From: JAJDIA01 sp031555735
GTDB taxonomy: Bacteria; Bacteroidota; Bacteroidia; Bacteroidales; Tannerellaceae
Length of the DNA: 64,000 bases
Assembly (NCBI GenBank): GCA_031555735.1
Contig: JAVBUE010000020.1
Coordinates: forward strand, 1-64,000
Reading direction: 5' to 3'
Position numbers and translations under genes: made by a program. The notes under the pieces are model-generated. The model did not search any database and was not told where the DNA came from. It saw only the letters and a program-made list of their open reading frames with translations. Every line of letters starts with the position of its first letter. Positions within the stretch are counted from its first letter, which is position 1. Below, in pieces: positions 6,588 through 14,853 of the stretch.

Positions 6588-7664
6588 TTATTCCTGGCCA
6601 CCGATGATCATGCCGCTGCCGAGGCAAAGGTGGTGATCAGGGTCATAGACAACGCCGTACTGGCCGGGGGCGATGCCCTGTATCTTCTGCTCGGACTCGA
6701 TACGGTAGAGGTCGCCGATGCGGCGAAGAAGACCGGGTGTGAAGTCGGGTGTGTGCCTGATCTTGAATGTAACAGGCTTGGCATCGGAGAACTCACCCCA
6801 GGGATCTTCGGTAATGAAGTCGAAACCTTGGAGATTAACCACTTTGCCATATTGCGTCTCGGGATCATAGCCGTTCGACACATAAACAATGTTGCGGCTG
6901 ATGTCCTTTTGGATTACAAACCAGGGTCCTCCGCTCAGACCGAGCCCTTTGCGCTGGCCGATGGTATGGAACCAATAGCCGTTGTGCCTGCCAAGAACTT
7001 TCCCTGTTTCGAGCTCGACGATCTTGCCGACACGGCGGCCGAGGTAGCGTTCGATGAAGTCATTGTAATTGATCTTGCCGAGGAAGCAGATACCCTGACT
7101 GTCTTTCCGCTGGGCGCTGGGGAGTTTTTGGGCTTCGGCGATGGCGCGTACTTCGCTCTTCATCAGGTGGCCGATGGGAAACATCAGCTTCTGTATCTGC
7201 AGGCGCGTGATCTGGGCGAGGAAGTCGGTCTGGTCTTTGAGGGCGTCTTTGGCGGTGGAGAGCCATACTTTACCGCCGGTCTCCGTTGTGGTGGCGTAAT
7301 GGCCGGTGGCGATCTTGTCGAAGTCGCGTCCCCAACGATCTTCAAAACAACCAAACTTGATGAAGCGGTTGCACATCATGTCGGGGTTGGGCGTGAGGCC
7401 GCGCTTCACGGAATCGATGGTATAGCTTACTACCTTGTCCCAATACTCCTCGTGCAGCGATACCACTTCCATGCGGCAACCATAACGGCGGGCGATAAAT
7501 GAGGTGATTTCGATGTCTTCTTCCGCAGGACAGTCGATATAACCATCTTTCTCTTCCATGCCGATACGGATATAAAAGATGGTAGGATCGTAGCCGGCCT
7601 CTTTCAGTTGATGCACGACTACGGAACTGTCAACGCCCCCGGACACTAATGCTGCTATTTCCAT
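6588..7664 (-). CDS. mnmA: tRNA-specific 2-thiouridylase MnmA
   Basis: 358 residues from the chosen ATG at 7664; an upstream in-frame extension of 35 residues crosses the promoter and is rejected. MnmA adenylates and thiolates U34 of the tRNAs for Lys, Glu and Gln. Visible are the PP-loop SGGVDSS at residues 8-14, the catalytic Cys98 in PNPDMMCN, the second catalytic Cys193 in DSQGICFLG, and GHYAT at 121-125. Some Bacteroidales carry two paralogues; this one has CPAEEDIE in place of the more usual spacing after the PP-loop, so it may be the second type. Downstream lies the 116-bp repeat element, not another gene. Confidence 0.92.
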   Translation of the reverse strand: MEIAALVSGGVDSSVVVHQLKEAGYDPTIFYIRIGMEEKDGYIDCPAEEDIEITSFIARRYGCRMEVVSLHEEYWDKVVSYTIDSVKRGLTPNPDMMCNRFIKFGCFEDRWGRDFDKIATGHYATTTETGGKVWLSTAKDALKDQTDFLAQITRLQIQKLMFPIGHLMKSEVRAIAEAQKLPSAQRKDSQGICFLGKINYNDFIERYLGRRVGKIVELETGKVLGRHNGYWFHTIGQRKGLGLSGGPWFVIQKDISRNIVYVSNGYDPETQYGKVVNLQGFDFITEDPWGEFSDAKPVTFKIRHTPDFTPGLLRRIGDLYRIESEQKIQGIAPGQYGVVYDPDHHLCLGSGMIIGGQE

Positions 7665-7687
7665 ACGCTCAAAAAGTCTTCGTCGTG

Positions 7688-7695
7688 CAAAGGTA
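7688..7695 (-). promoter_or_regulatory. -7 promoter box (TACCTTTG) of mnmA
   Basis: Minus-strand TACCTTTG, 24 bases before the chosen start codon; it decides against the longer upstream start. Confidence 0.6.
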
Positions 7696-7739
7696 CAAAT
7701 ATTGCAAGGGTTTAGGGATGGGAGAAGGGATTTATTCGT

Positions 7740-7747
7740 TATTTTTG
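7740..7747 (+). promoter_or_regulatory. -7 promoter box (TATTTTTG) of the dipeptidyl peptidase gene
   Basis: TATTTTTG, 44 bases upstream of the ATG at 7792 and divergent from the mnmA box about 45 bases away. Confidence 0.5.
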
Positions 7748-7791
7748 CATGCGGAAATGGTTGTTTCACTTCCGCTTAATCATTCGCTTTT

Positions 7792-9834
7792 ATGAAACGT
7801 ATAACCGTAGCTTGTATGACAGCATCGACTTTGTTTGCGTGTTCCGGGCCGAAAGAGCCTGCGGAACAACCGCCTTTTGAATATACCGTGGAGCGTTTTG
7901 CCGATTTGCAGATCCTGCGCTATGAAGTGCCGGGGTTTGAGTCGCTGACGCTCAACCGGAAACAACTGCTTTATCACCTGTCGGAAGCGGCGCTGATGGG
8001 ACGGGATATCCTGTTCGACCAGAATTGCCGGTACAACCTGGCTATCCGGCGGACACTGGAAGTGATTTATCAGGACTATAAGGGCGACCGGAAGGATGAG
8101 GACTTCTGTGCATTGGAGGTATATCTCAAGCGGGTGTGGTTCTCGAACGGGATCCATCATCATTACGGAGAGGATAAGTTCGTTCCGGGTCTCAGCCGGA
8201 GTTTCTTTGAAGCGTGTGTGCGCCAGGTCGGCGCAGATAAGCTGCCTGTTCGGGAAGGACAGACGGTGGACGACCTGCTGGCCGAACTGACGCCCGTCAT
8301 CTTTGATCCTACTATCCTGGCGAAACGAACCATTCAGGGAGGCGTAGATGATATCGTAGCGGCTTCGGCAAACAACTATTACGGCGAGGGTGTGACGGAG
8401 AAAGAGGTGGAAGACTTTTATGCATCGATCAAGGTAAAAAACGATAGTACACCGGTCTCTTACGGACTCAACAGCCGGCTGGTGAAAGAAAACGGAAAGC
8501 TGGTAGAGAAAGTATGGAAAGTAGGCGGACTCTATACAGAAGCGATCGAACGGATCGTGAGCGAACTGGAAAAAGCAGCCGTATTTGCGGAGAACGGGAA
8601 GCAGAAAGCGGTGATCGACCAATTGATCGACTATTACCGGACAGGGGATTTAAAGACGTTCGACGCCTATGCCATCCTTTGGGTGCAAGATACGGATTCG
8701 GATGTGGACTTCGTGAACGGCTTCACGGAAACGTATGGCGATCCGCTGGGAATGAAGGCAAGCTGGGAATCGACCGTCAACTTTATCAACAAGGAAGCAA
8801 CCGAACGGACGAAGGTGATCAGCAATAACGCGCAATGGTTTGAGGATCATTCGCCGGTGGACAATCGTTTCAAAAAGAAAGAGGTGAAGGGTGTATCTGC
8901 CAAGGTGATCACGGTGGCCATGCTGGGAGGCGACTGTTATCCGGCAACCCCGATCGGGATCAATCTGCCGAACTCGAACTGGATCAGGGCGGAATATGGT
9001 TCGAAATCCGTTACGATAGAGAATATTACGGAAGCATACGATAAGGCTTCGCAGGGAAGCGGCCTGGGCAAAGAATTCATGTGGAGCGATGCGGAACAGG
9101 AATGTGTGAAGAAGTATGGTTTCCTGACAGGAAATATGCATACGGATTTGCATGAATGCCTGGGTCACGGGTCGGGCATCCTGCTACCGGGCGTTGATCC
9201 GGACGGGCTGAAATCGTATAGCTCGACACTGGAAGAGTCGCGGGCGGATTTGTTCGGTCTTTTTTATATTGCCGATCCGAAGATGGTAGAACTGGGCTTG
9301 CTGCCGGATATGGAAGCATACAAGGCTGAGTATTACAACTTCATGATGAACGGCTTGATGACACAGTTAGTACGTATCGAACTGGGTAAGAATATTGAGG
9401 AGGCGCATATGCAGAACCGCCAGTTAATCGCCAGATGGGTCTATGAAAAAGGAAAGGCCGATAATGTGGTGGAATTGAAGCAGCGCGACGGGAAAACATA
9501 CGTGGCGATCAACGACTACACGAAATTGCGCAACCTGTTCGGCCAATTACTGGGCGAGGTCCAACGGATCAAGAGCGAAGGCGACCTGGCTGCCGGAAAG
9601 AAACTGGTGGAAGACTATGCCGTGAAGGTGGATCAGGAACTTCATGCCGAAGTGTTGGCACGTTATGCCGAACTGGATCTGTCGCCATACAGAGGCTTCG
9701 TGAATCCGGTGATGAAGGAAGTGAAGAACGCCCAGGGCGTGGTGACGGATGTGGTACTGGATTACACGGAAGGCTACACGGAACAGATGGAACGTTACAG
9801 CCGGGATTATTCGTTCCTGCCTACCTATAACTGA
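7792..9834 (+). CDS. Dipeptidyl peptidase III (family M49), lipoprotein
   Basis: 680 residues. M49 peptidases remove dipeptides from the N-terminus of short peptides with a zinc ion held by HExxGH and a Glu in a second motif. Here HECLGH is at residues 454-459 and LEESRAD has Glu481-Glu482, both in the expected order and about 27 residues apart. The N-terminus MKRITVACMTASTLFAC has a lipobox ending at Cys17, so the enzyme is probably anchored on the envelope, in keeping with peptide scavenging. Homologous enzymes are known from Bacteroides. The small zinc-ribbon gene follows after seven bases and may be co-transcribed. Confidence 0.93.
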   Translation: MKRITVACMTASTLFACSGPKEPAEQPPFEYTVERFADLQILRYEVPGFESLTLNRKQLLYHLSEAALMGRDILFDQNCRYNLAIRRTLEVIYQDYKGDRKDEDFCALEVYLKRVWFSNGIHHHYGEDKFVPGLSRSFFEACVRQVGADKLPVREGQTVDDLLAELTPVIFDPTILAKRTIQGGVDDIVAASANNYYGEGVTEKEVEDFYASIKVKNDSTPVSYGLNSRLVKENGKLVEKVWKVGGLYTEAIERIVSELEKAAVFAENGKQKAVIDQLIDYYRTGDLKTFDAYAILWVQDTDSDVDFVNGFTETYGDPLGMKASWESTVNFINKEATERTKVISNNAQWFEDHSPVDNRFKKKEVKGVSAKVITVAMLGGDCYPATPIGINLPNSNWIRAEYGSKSVTIENITEAYDKASQGSGLGKEFMWSDAEQECVKKYGFLTGNMHTDLHECLGHGSGILLPGVDPDGLKSYSSTLEESRADLFGLFYIADPKMVELGLLPDMEAYKAEYYNFMMNGLMTQLVRIELGKNIEEAHMQNRQLIARWVYEKGKADNVVELKQRDGKTYVAINDYTKLRNLFGQLLGEVQRIKSEGDLAAGKKLVEDYAVKVDQELHAEVLARYAELDLSPYRGFVNPVMKEVKNAQGVVTDVVLDYTEGYTEQMERYSRDYSFLPTYN

Positions 9835-9841
9835 GTAGGCC

Positions 9842-10399
9842 ATGGAAACCATTAAGTGCACCAAGTGTGCAACAGAAAATCGGGAAAATTCCAGGTACTG
9901 CAATGGTTGCGGATACGAGTTGTCCAAACCTGGTTCAGAAACTGCAAAAACTCAAACGCTTCCTGAACCGAATGTAAAAAACAGGAGCGCAAAAACAATC
10001 ATCGGGATTGCGGTAGTCGCTCTATTCTCCCTGTTTTTCTATGTTGCCATGCAGCAATTATTACCTATGGTGTCCATAGACGCTGACATGACAAAGATCG
10101 CAAGCGAGGTGAATAAGGACTGCCCGATAATGGTTGACGCTGTAACAAGGCTGGATAACACCATGGGGCATCCGGGAAGAATTTTCCAGTATAATTACAC
10201 GTTGATATATGCGGAACAATCAGAAATCGACACTGTTATCTTTAAAAGCCAACTGGAACCCGGAATCATAAACAACTTAAAAACAAATCCGGAGTTTGGG
10301 TTTCAGCGGGCAAACGGCATTACCATGAAGTTTTTATACAAAGATAAAGACGGGCTGTATATATGCTGCATCACAATAACTCCCGAACAATACCAATAG
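9842..10399 (+). CDS. Zinc-ribbon membrane protein of unknown function
   Basis: 185 residues. The N-terminus has a short zinc ribbon (CTKCATENRENSRYCNGCG, residues 6-24, two CxxC pairs), then a basic/polar linker, one transmembrane helix at about residues 51-72 (IIGIAVVALFSLFFYVAMQ), and an outer domain of roughly 110 residues with no cysteine motif and no recognised family. The likely topology is cytoplasmic ribbon and exported domain. It sits seven bases after the dipeptidyl peptidase gene, suggesting readthrough, but no functional link is evident. Confidence 0.75.
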   Translation: METIKCTKCATENRENSRYCNGCGYELSKPGSETAKTQTLPEPNVKNRSAKTIIGIAVVALFSLFFYVAMQQLLPMVSIDADMTKIASEVNKDCPIMVDAVTRLDNTMGHPGRIFQYNYTLIYAEQSEIDTVIFKSQLEPGIINNLKTNPEFGFQRANGITMKFLYKDKDGLYICCITITPEQYQ

Positions 10400-10460
10400 C
10401 GGCAATAAGCCTGCAGGAGTGATAGACCGTTTATCCTTTTGCCGGCGAATAGTTACGTAC

Positions 10461-11123
10461 ATGGAAAATAGAGTAAGACAAATCCGCATACGGTTGCGCC
10501 TCGCCATGAACGGGGTGGTATCGACCAGCATGCGGGAGAAAGGATTGAAGTATAAGTTGAACTTCGGGGTCTCGATCCCGAAGTTGAAAGAGATAGCGAA
10601 CGATTTCACCCCGGACGGCGAGTTAGCCGCGGCATTGTGGCAACAGGATGTGCGGGAAATGAAGATACTGGCAACGCTGCTCCAACCCGTGGATTCGTTT
10701 ACGCGAGAACAGGCTATCCAGTGGGTTGAAGATGCACCTAACCAGGAAATCAGGGAGCAATATGTGATGAACCTGTTGCAACACTTACCTGATGCAAGGG
10801 GGCTGGCTATGAGTTGGAGTAATTGGATGGATGAGCCGTATGGCATTGTGGGGTATCTGTTGCATGCACGTCTTTTTATGAAGGGCGAAGTGCTTGTGGA
10901 AGAAGACAGGGATCTGTTCCTCAAGGTTGCACGCGGCGCATTGGATAAAGGGACGGAGGCTGTCCAACGGGCAGCATTGCTGGCCTTGAAGCAGTTAGGA
11001 AGGCAGTCGGCCGTGCAGGCCAGGTTGGTATTAGATCATCTGGCAGACTTCCCCGCTTCGGGTTCTCCGGAAAAAGAAAGGTGGTATGAGGAATTATCGT
11101 TCGAGTTCGATTATTACAACTAA
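10461..11123 (+). CDS. AlkD-like DNA alkylation repair protein
   Basis: 220 residues from the ATG at 10461 (MENRVRQIRIRLRLAMNG); a 14-residue upstream extension from 10419 overlaps no better signal and is not preferred. The sequence is all-alpha with HEAT-like repeats and matches the DNA_alkylation family: VSIPKLKEIANDF, a WQQDVREMKILATLL helix and the WVEDAPNQEIREQYVMNLL helix pair. AlkD proteins excise N3- and N7-alkylpurines without a base-flipping pocket. The C-terminal helix bundle is complete and the length is normal for the short bacterial type. Catalytic residues (Trp, Asp) are plausible at W-x-D in the second half but not proven. Confidence 0.8.
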   Translation: MENRVRQIRIRLRLAMNGVVSTSMREKGLKYKLNFGVSIPKLKEIANDFTPDGELAAALWQQDVREMKILATLLQPVDSFTREQAIQWVEDAPNQEIREQYVMNLLQHLPDARGLAMSWSNWMDEPYGIVGYLLHARLFMKGEVLVEEDRDLFLKVARGALDKGTEAVQRAALLALKQLGRQSAVQARLVLDHLADFPASGSPEKERWYEELSFEFDYYN

Positions 11124-11150
11124 GATATCCGGTGTTTGAAATAAATACCC

Positions 11151-11158
11151 TATCTTTG
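11151..11158 (+). promoter_or_regulatory. -7 promoter box (TATCTTTG) of the fur-purA unit
   Basis: TATCTTTG, 26 bases upstream of the ATG at 11185. The GTG at 11167 would be only eight bases away, which favours the ATG. Confidence 0.6.
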
Positions 11159-11184
11159 TCCATCGCGTGAGCGACCCATTGAAG

Positions 11185-11652
11185 ATGGATGAAAAGCTAC
11201 ATAATGACATGCGGGAAACTTTTACTGCGTATTTAGACAGTAAAAACCTGCGTAAAACAGAGGAAAGATGCAGGATATTTGAACATGTATGCGCTTTCCC
11301 CGGTCATTTCGACATAGACATGCTGTACGATAAACTGAAAGAAGAAAAGTTCCACGTCAGCAAAGCTACCGTTTATAATACATTGGACGTGATTGTGGAT
11401 GCGGGTCTGTTGGTTCCGCACCAGATGGCATCGCGCGCTGTCCAGTACGAATTGAAACACCTGGCAGAAACGCACCAACACCTGATTTGTACCAAATGCG
11501 GTACTATCCGCGAAATCCGGACACAGACACTGAAGGCTGACCTGAAGAAACTGAAGATCTCACGGTTTTCAGCCGAATTTTATTGCCTGTATGTGTATGG
11601 CGTCTGCAGTAAATGCACATACAAGATGCGGATGCTGAAAGTAAAAAAATAA
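11185..11652 (+). CDS. Fur-family transcriptional repressor
   Basis: 155 residues from ATG 11185 (a GTG six codons upstream is possible). The winged-helix domain is recognisable in KNLRKTEERCRIFEHV and VSKATVYNTLDVIVDAGLL, and the metal-binding half has HQHLICTKCG with a second Cys pair VCSKC near the end, a structural zinc site. The regulatory histidine cluster between the two is present but I cannot decide between iron (Fur), zinc (Zur) and peroxide (PerR) sensing. Located 24 bases before purA and probably co-transcribed with it, an arrangement I believe is common in Bacteroidales. Confidence 0.88.
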   Translation: MDEKLHNDMRETFTAYLDSKNLRKTEERCRIFEHVCAFPGHFDIDMLYDKLKEEKFHVSKATVYNTLDVIVDAGLLVPHQMASRAVQYELKHLAETHQHLICTKCGTIREIRTQTLKADLKKLKISRFSAEFYCLYVYGVCSKCTYKMRMLKVKK

Positions 11653-11676
11653 ACTATTAACATACATATCATAAAG

Positions 11677-12948
11677 ATGAAAGTAGATGTTTTATTAGGA
11701 TTGCAGTGGGGAGACGAAGGCAAAGGAAAAGTGGTGGACGTACTTACGCCCAACTATGATGTGGTTGCCCGTTTCCAGGGAGGTCCGAACGCCGGGCACA
11801 CATTGGAATTCAACGGAGGTAAATACATTCTTCGCTCCATCCCTTCGGGAATCTTCCAGGGAGACAAGGTGAATATTATCGGGAACGGGGTCGTGCTGGA
11901 TCCGCTGTTATTCAAACAGGAAGCGGAAGGGCTGGCTGCCAGCGGGCACGATCTGACAAAAAAGTTATGGATATCAAAGAAGGCACACCTGATCCTGCCA
12001 ACGCACCGTATGCTGGATGCGGCTTATGAAGCGGCCAAAGGGACTGGTAAAATCGGCACGACCGGAAAAGGCATCGGGCCGACATATACAGACAAAGTAG
12101 GTCGTAACGGCGTTAGGGTGGGGGATTTGCTGGGCGATTTCGACACCGTTTATCGCCAGGCGAAAGCGCGCCATGAAGAGATCCTGCGGTCGCTCAACTT
12201 TGAATATGATATCCGGGAACTGGAAATCGCCTGGTTCGAGGGCGTTGAATACCTCAAACAGTTCAAGCTGGTTGAAAGCGAACACGCCATCAACCACATG
12301 CTGAAAGAAGGGAAATCCATCCTGGCCGAAGGGGCGCAGGGAACCATGCTGGATATCGATTTTGGTTCGTATCCGTTTGTCACCTCTTCCAATACCATTT
12401 GTGCAGGTTGTTGCACGGGGTTGGGCGTGGCACCACGTAATATCGGTGAGGTGTTTGGTATCTTTAAAGCATATTGTACGCGTGTGGGAAGCGGACCGTT
12501 CCCCACGGAACTACAGGATGAGACGGGCGACAGGATGTGTGAGATCGGGCATGAATTCGGATCGGTAACCGGACGGAGACGCCGGTGTGGCTGGATCGAC
12601 CTGGTTGCCCTCAAATATGCCATCATGCTGAACGGCGTGACGAAGCTGATCATGATGAAAAGCGATGTGCTCGATGGCTTTGACACGATCAAAGCTTGTG
12701 TAGGCTATAACGTGAAAGGGAAAGAAACGGCTGAGTTTCCGTATGAAATCAGCGATGATATCCTGCCCGTCTATGTGGAATTGCCTGGCTGGCAGACCGA
12801 TATGACGAAAATGAAGAGTGAAGACGAATTCCCGGAAGAATTCAATGCCTACCTGAGCTTCCTGGAAGAAGAGCTGGAAGTACCTATCCGGATCGTATCG
12901 GTAGGACCGGACCGCGAACAAACAATTATCCGTTATACGGAAGAGTAA
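11677..12948 (+). CDS. purA: Adenylosuccinate synthetase
   Basis: 423 residues, full length. It joins IMP and aspartate with GTP hydrolysis in the first committed step to AMP. GDEGKGK at residues 12-18 is the P-loop, GGPNAGHT carries the catalytic His, and GTTGKGIGPTYTDK and the base-recognition stretch near residues 330-335 are in place. Preceded by the Fur-family gene by 24 bases and followed by a strong hairpin terminator. Confidence 0.97.
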   Translation: MKVDVLLGLQWGDEGKGKVVDVLTPNYDVVARFQGGPNAGHTLEFNGGKYILRSIPSGIFQGDKVNIIGNGVVLDPLLFKQEAEGLAASGHDLTKKLWISKKAHLILPTHRMLDAAYEAAKGTGKIGTTGKGIGPTYTDKVGRNGVRVGDLLGDFDTVYRQAKARHEEILRSLNFEYDIRELEIAWFEGVEYLKQFKLVESEHAINHMLKEGKSILAEGAQGTMLDIDFGSYPFVTSSNTICAGCCTGLGVAPRNIGEVFGIFKAYCTRVGSGPFPTELQDETGDRMCEIGHEFGSVTGRRRRCGWIDLVALKYAIMLNGVTKLIMMKSDVLDGFDTIKACVGYNVKGKETAEFPYEISDDILPVYVELPGWQTDMTKMKSEDEFPEEFNAYLSFLEEELEVPIRIVSVGPDREQTIIRYTEE

Positions 12949-12967
12949 AATCACAGTAAATAGATAC

Positions 12968-13016
12968 AAAATGGCAGAAGACCACACCCTACGCGGATGA
13001 CCTTCTGCCATTTTTT
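12968..13016 (+). terminator. Rho-independent terminator after purA
   Basis: Perfect 13-bp stem: AAAATGGCAGAAG (12968-12980) pairs with CTTCTGCCATTTT (13002-13014), loop of 21, followed by T residues. The A-run on the other side makes it usable in both directions. Confidence 0.85.
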
Positions 13017-13070
13017 ACTTTTGGCAGGCTTTTTGACAATGTATATATGTAATCAATTAAATTAAATAGT

Positions 13071-13751
13071 ATGGCTACTAGTTGGATTATTTTTATTGGA
13101 TTTGCGTTGTTGAGCTGGTTGGTATCGGCTAACTTAAAGAGGAAGTTTGAGAAGTATTCGAAAATTCCCCTGACGAATGGAATGACGGGAAAAGATATAG
13201 CGGAAAAAATGCTGCACGACAACGGCATCTATGACGTGACGGTGACTTCTACACCCGGACATCTGACCGACCACTACAACCCCACAAATAAGACGGTAAA
13301 CCTGAGTGAGCCGGTTTACCATAGTAATAGTATTTCCGCGGCTGCGGTAGCGGCCCACGAATGTGGACACGCTGTGCAACATGCGAAGGCGTATGCCCCG
13401 TTGAAAATGCGGTCGGCGTTGGTGCCCGTGGTTAGTTTCTCGTCTAATATCATGACGTGGGTATTGCTCGGTGGGATGTTGATGATCAATACCTTCCCGC
13501 AGTTGCTGCTGTTAGGGATCATCCTGTTTGCTACGACCACCTTGTTCAGCTTCGTTACGTTACCGGTAGAGATAAACGCCAGCCAACGGGCATTAGCCTG
13601 GCTGAACCGTTCGGGGATCACGAATGCTTTTACGCACGACCAGGCGGAAGACGCGCTGAAATCGGCGGCTTATACCTATGTGGTTGCGGCTTTGGGCTCA
13701 CTGGCTACTTTGCTCTACTACATCATGATTTTCATGGGAAGAAGGGATTAA
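13071..13751 (+). CDS. YugP-type neutral zinc metallopeptidase (membrane)
   Basis: 226 residues. Matches the Zn_peptidase_2 (YugP) family: an N-terminal transmembrane helix, the segment VTVTSTPGHLTDHYNP and LSEPVYHSNSISAAAVAAHE, the zinc motif HECGH at residues 96-100, and two hydrophobic helices at about 120-165 followed by EINASQRALAWL, which supplies the third zinc ligand. The active site should face the membrane or cytoplasm. Physiological substrate unknown. Gene spacing of 16 bases suggests co-transcription with the following sialidase-like gene. Confidence 0.88.
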   Translation: MATSWIIFIGFALLSWLVSANLKRKFEKYSKIPLTNGMTGKDIAEKMLHDNGIYDVTVTSTPGHLTDHYNPTNKTVNLSEPVYHSNSISAAAVAAHECGHAVQHAKAYAPLKMRSALVPVVSFSSNIMTWVLLGGMLMINTFPQLLLLGIILFATTTLFSFVTLPVEINASQRALAWLNRSGITNAFTHDQAEDALKSAAYTYVVAALGSLATLLYYIMIFMGRRD

Positions 13752-13767
13752 TCTGTATAACAAGGGT

Positions 13768-14805
13768 ATGAAAAAACCGTTAATATGCTTGTTCATGCTG
13801 GTATTTCTGCTGACAGGAGTATCAGTGGGTTATGCCCAGCCGGGGCTGGAACAGATGAGAGCCTCTGTAATCGATTCGGGGTTTGTCTATCAACAGGCAT
13901 CCTTTCCATCCTGCCACGCATCTACGTTGGTTGATACGGGTGAAGGGTTATTGGCTGCCTGGTTCGGCGGGACATATGAAAAACACCCGGATGTTTGTGT
14001 ATATGCCGCTTTCTACAAAAACGGACAATGGGAGAAACCTTTTCAGGTGGCCGATGGCGTGGAAGACAAACTGATCCGGAACCCCTGTTACAATCCGGTG
14101 TTGTACAAGCGTGACAACGGGGACATCATCCTGTATTATAAGATTGGCCCAAGTCCTACCAAATGGTTTGGTGTGTATAAGATATCTGCCGACAATGGAC
14201 GGACATGGACGGGTGAAAAGCGAATCCCGGATAATCTGTTAGGCCCCATCAAGAACAAGCCGGTAAAAGCACCTGATGGCGGAATCCTTTACCCTACCAG
14301 CGTGGAAGATGATCTGGGCTGGCGGATTTATATGGAACATTCCGCGCAGGATCTGTCGGACTGGAAAAAGACTGCGATCGACAACAATGGATTCAACGGC
14401 ATTCAGCCTGCGGTACTTTTTTATACCGATGGCCGGTTGCAACTCTTGTGCCGCAGCCGGGAGAAACGGATCGTGGAGTCCTGGTCTGAAGACGGCGGAA
14501 TAAGCTGGAGCAAGGTAGAGGCTACTGCGCTTCCGAACAACAATTCCGGGTTGGATGCCGTAACGTTGTCTGACGGGAAAACGCAGTTATTGGTTTACAA
14601 CCCGATTGAAAAAGGGAGGAATAAACTGGCGTTGGCGGCTTCTTTGGATGGCAAACAGTGGGAGAATCTGTTGACGCTGGAAGATAAGCCTTCCGGCGAA
14701 TTCAGTTACCCGGCAATCATCGAAGGAATAGACGGTAACATTTACATTACTTATACGTACAACAGAAAACTGATCAAATACGTAATTGTGGATATCAAAC
14801 GGTAG
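13768..14805 (+). CDS. Secreted sialidase-like BNR-repeat protein
   Basis: 345 residues with a cleavable signal peptide (MKKPLICLFMLVFLLTG ... YAQ). At least three Asp-box-like turns are visible: SADNGRTWTG, WSEDGGISWS and the degenerate SLDGKQWEN, the hallmark of sialidase/BNR six-bladed propellers. FPSCHASTLVDTGEG and WFGGTYEKHPDV resemble the predicted-neuraminidase family (COG4692 type). The classical arginine triad of true sialidases is not obvious to me, so the sugar specificity is open; members of this group are often attached to glycan-degradation loci. No such locus is adjacent here. Confidence 0.75.
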   Translation: MKKPLICLFMLVFLLTGVSVGYAQPGLEQMRASVIDSGFVYQQASFPSCHASTLVDTGEGLLAAWFGGTYEKHPDVCVYAAFYKNGQWEKPFQVADGVEDKLIRNPCYNPVLYKRDNGDIILYYKIGPSPTKWFGVYKISADNGRTWTGEKRIPDNLLGPIKNKPVKAPDGGILYPTSVEDDLGWRIYMEHSAQDLSDWKKTAIDNNGFNGIQPAVLFYTDGRLQLLCRSREKRIVESWSEDGGISWSKVEATALPNNNSGLDAVTLSDGKTQLLVYNPIEKGRNKLALAASLDGKQWENLLTLEDKPSGEFSYPAIIEGIDGNIYITYTYNRKLIKYVIVDIKR

Positions 14806-14820
14806 TACAGCCAAAAATAC

Positions 14821-14828
14821 TACCTTTG
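14821..14828 (+). promoter_or_regulatory. -7 promoter box (TACCTTTG) of hisS
   Basis: TACCTTTG, 25 bases before the hisS start codon. Confidence 0.55.
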
Positions 14829-14853
14829 CGTCCGAAGTAAAAATAAACAGATC

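Noticed and set aside
6441..7502. Plus-strand open frame opposite mnmA
   Set aside because: Shadow frame; mnmA on the other strand has all catalytic motifs, and the first 100 bases are the dispersed repeat.
7780..9927. Minus-strand open frames opposite the dipeptidyl peptidase gene
   Set aside because: Antisense shadows; the M49 gene is complete and shows HECLGH.
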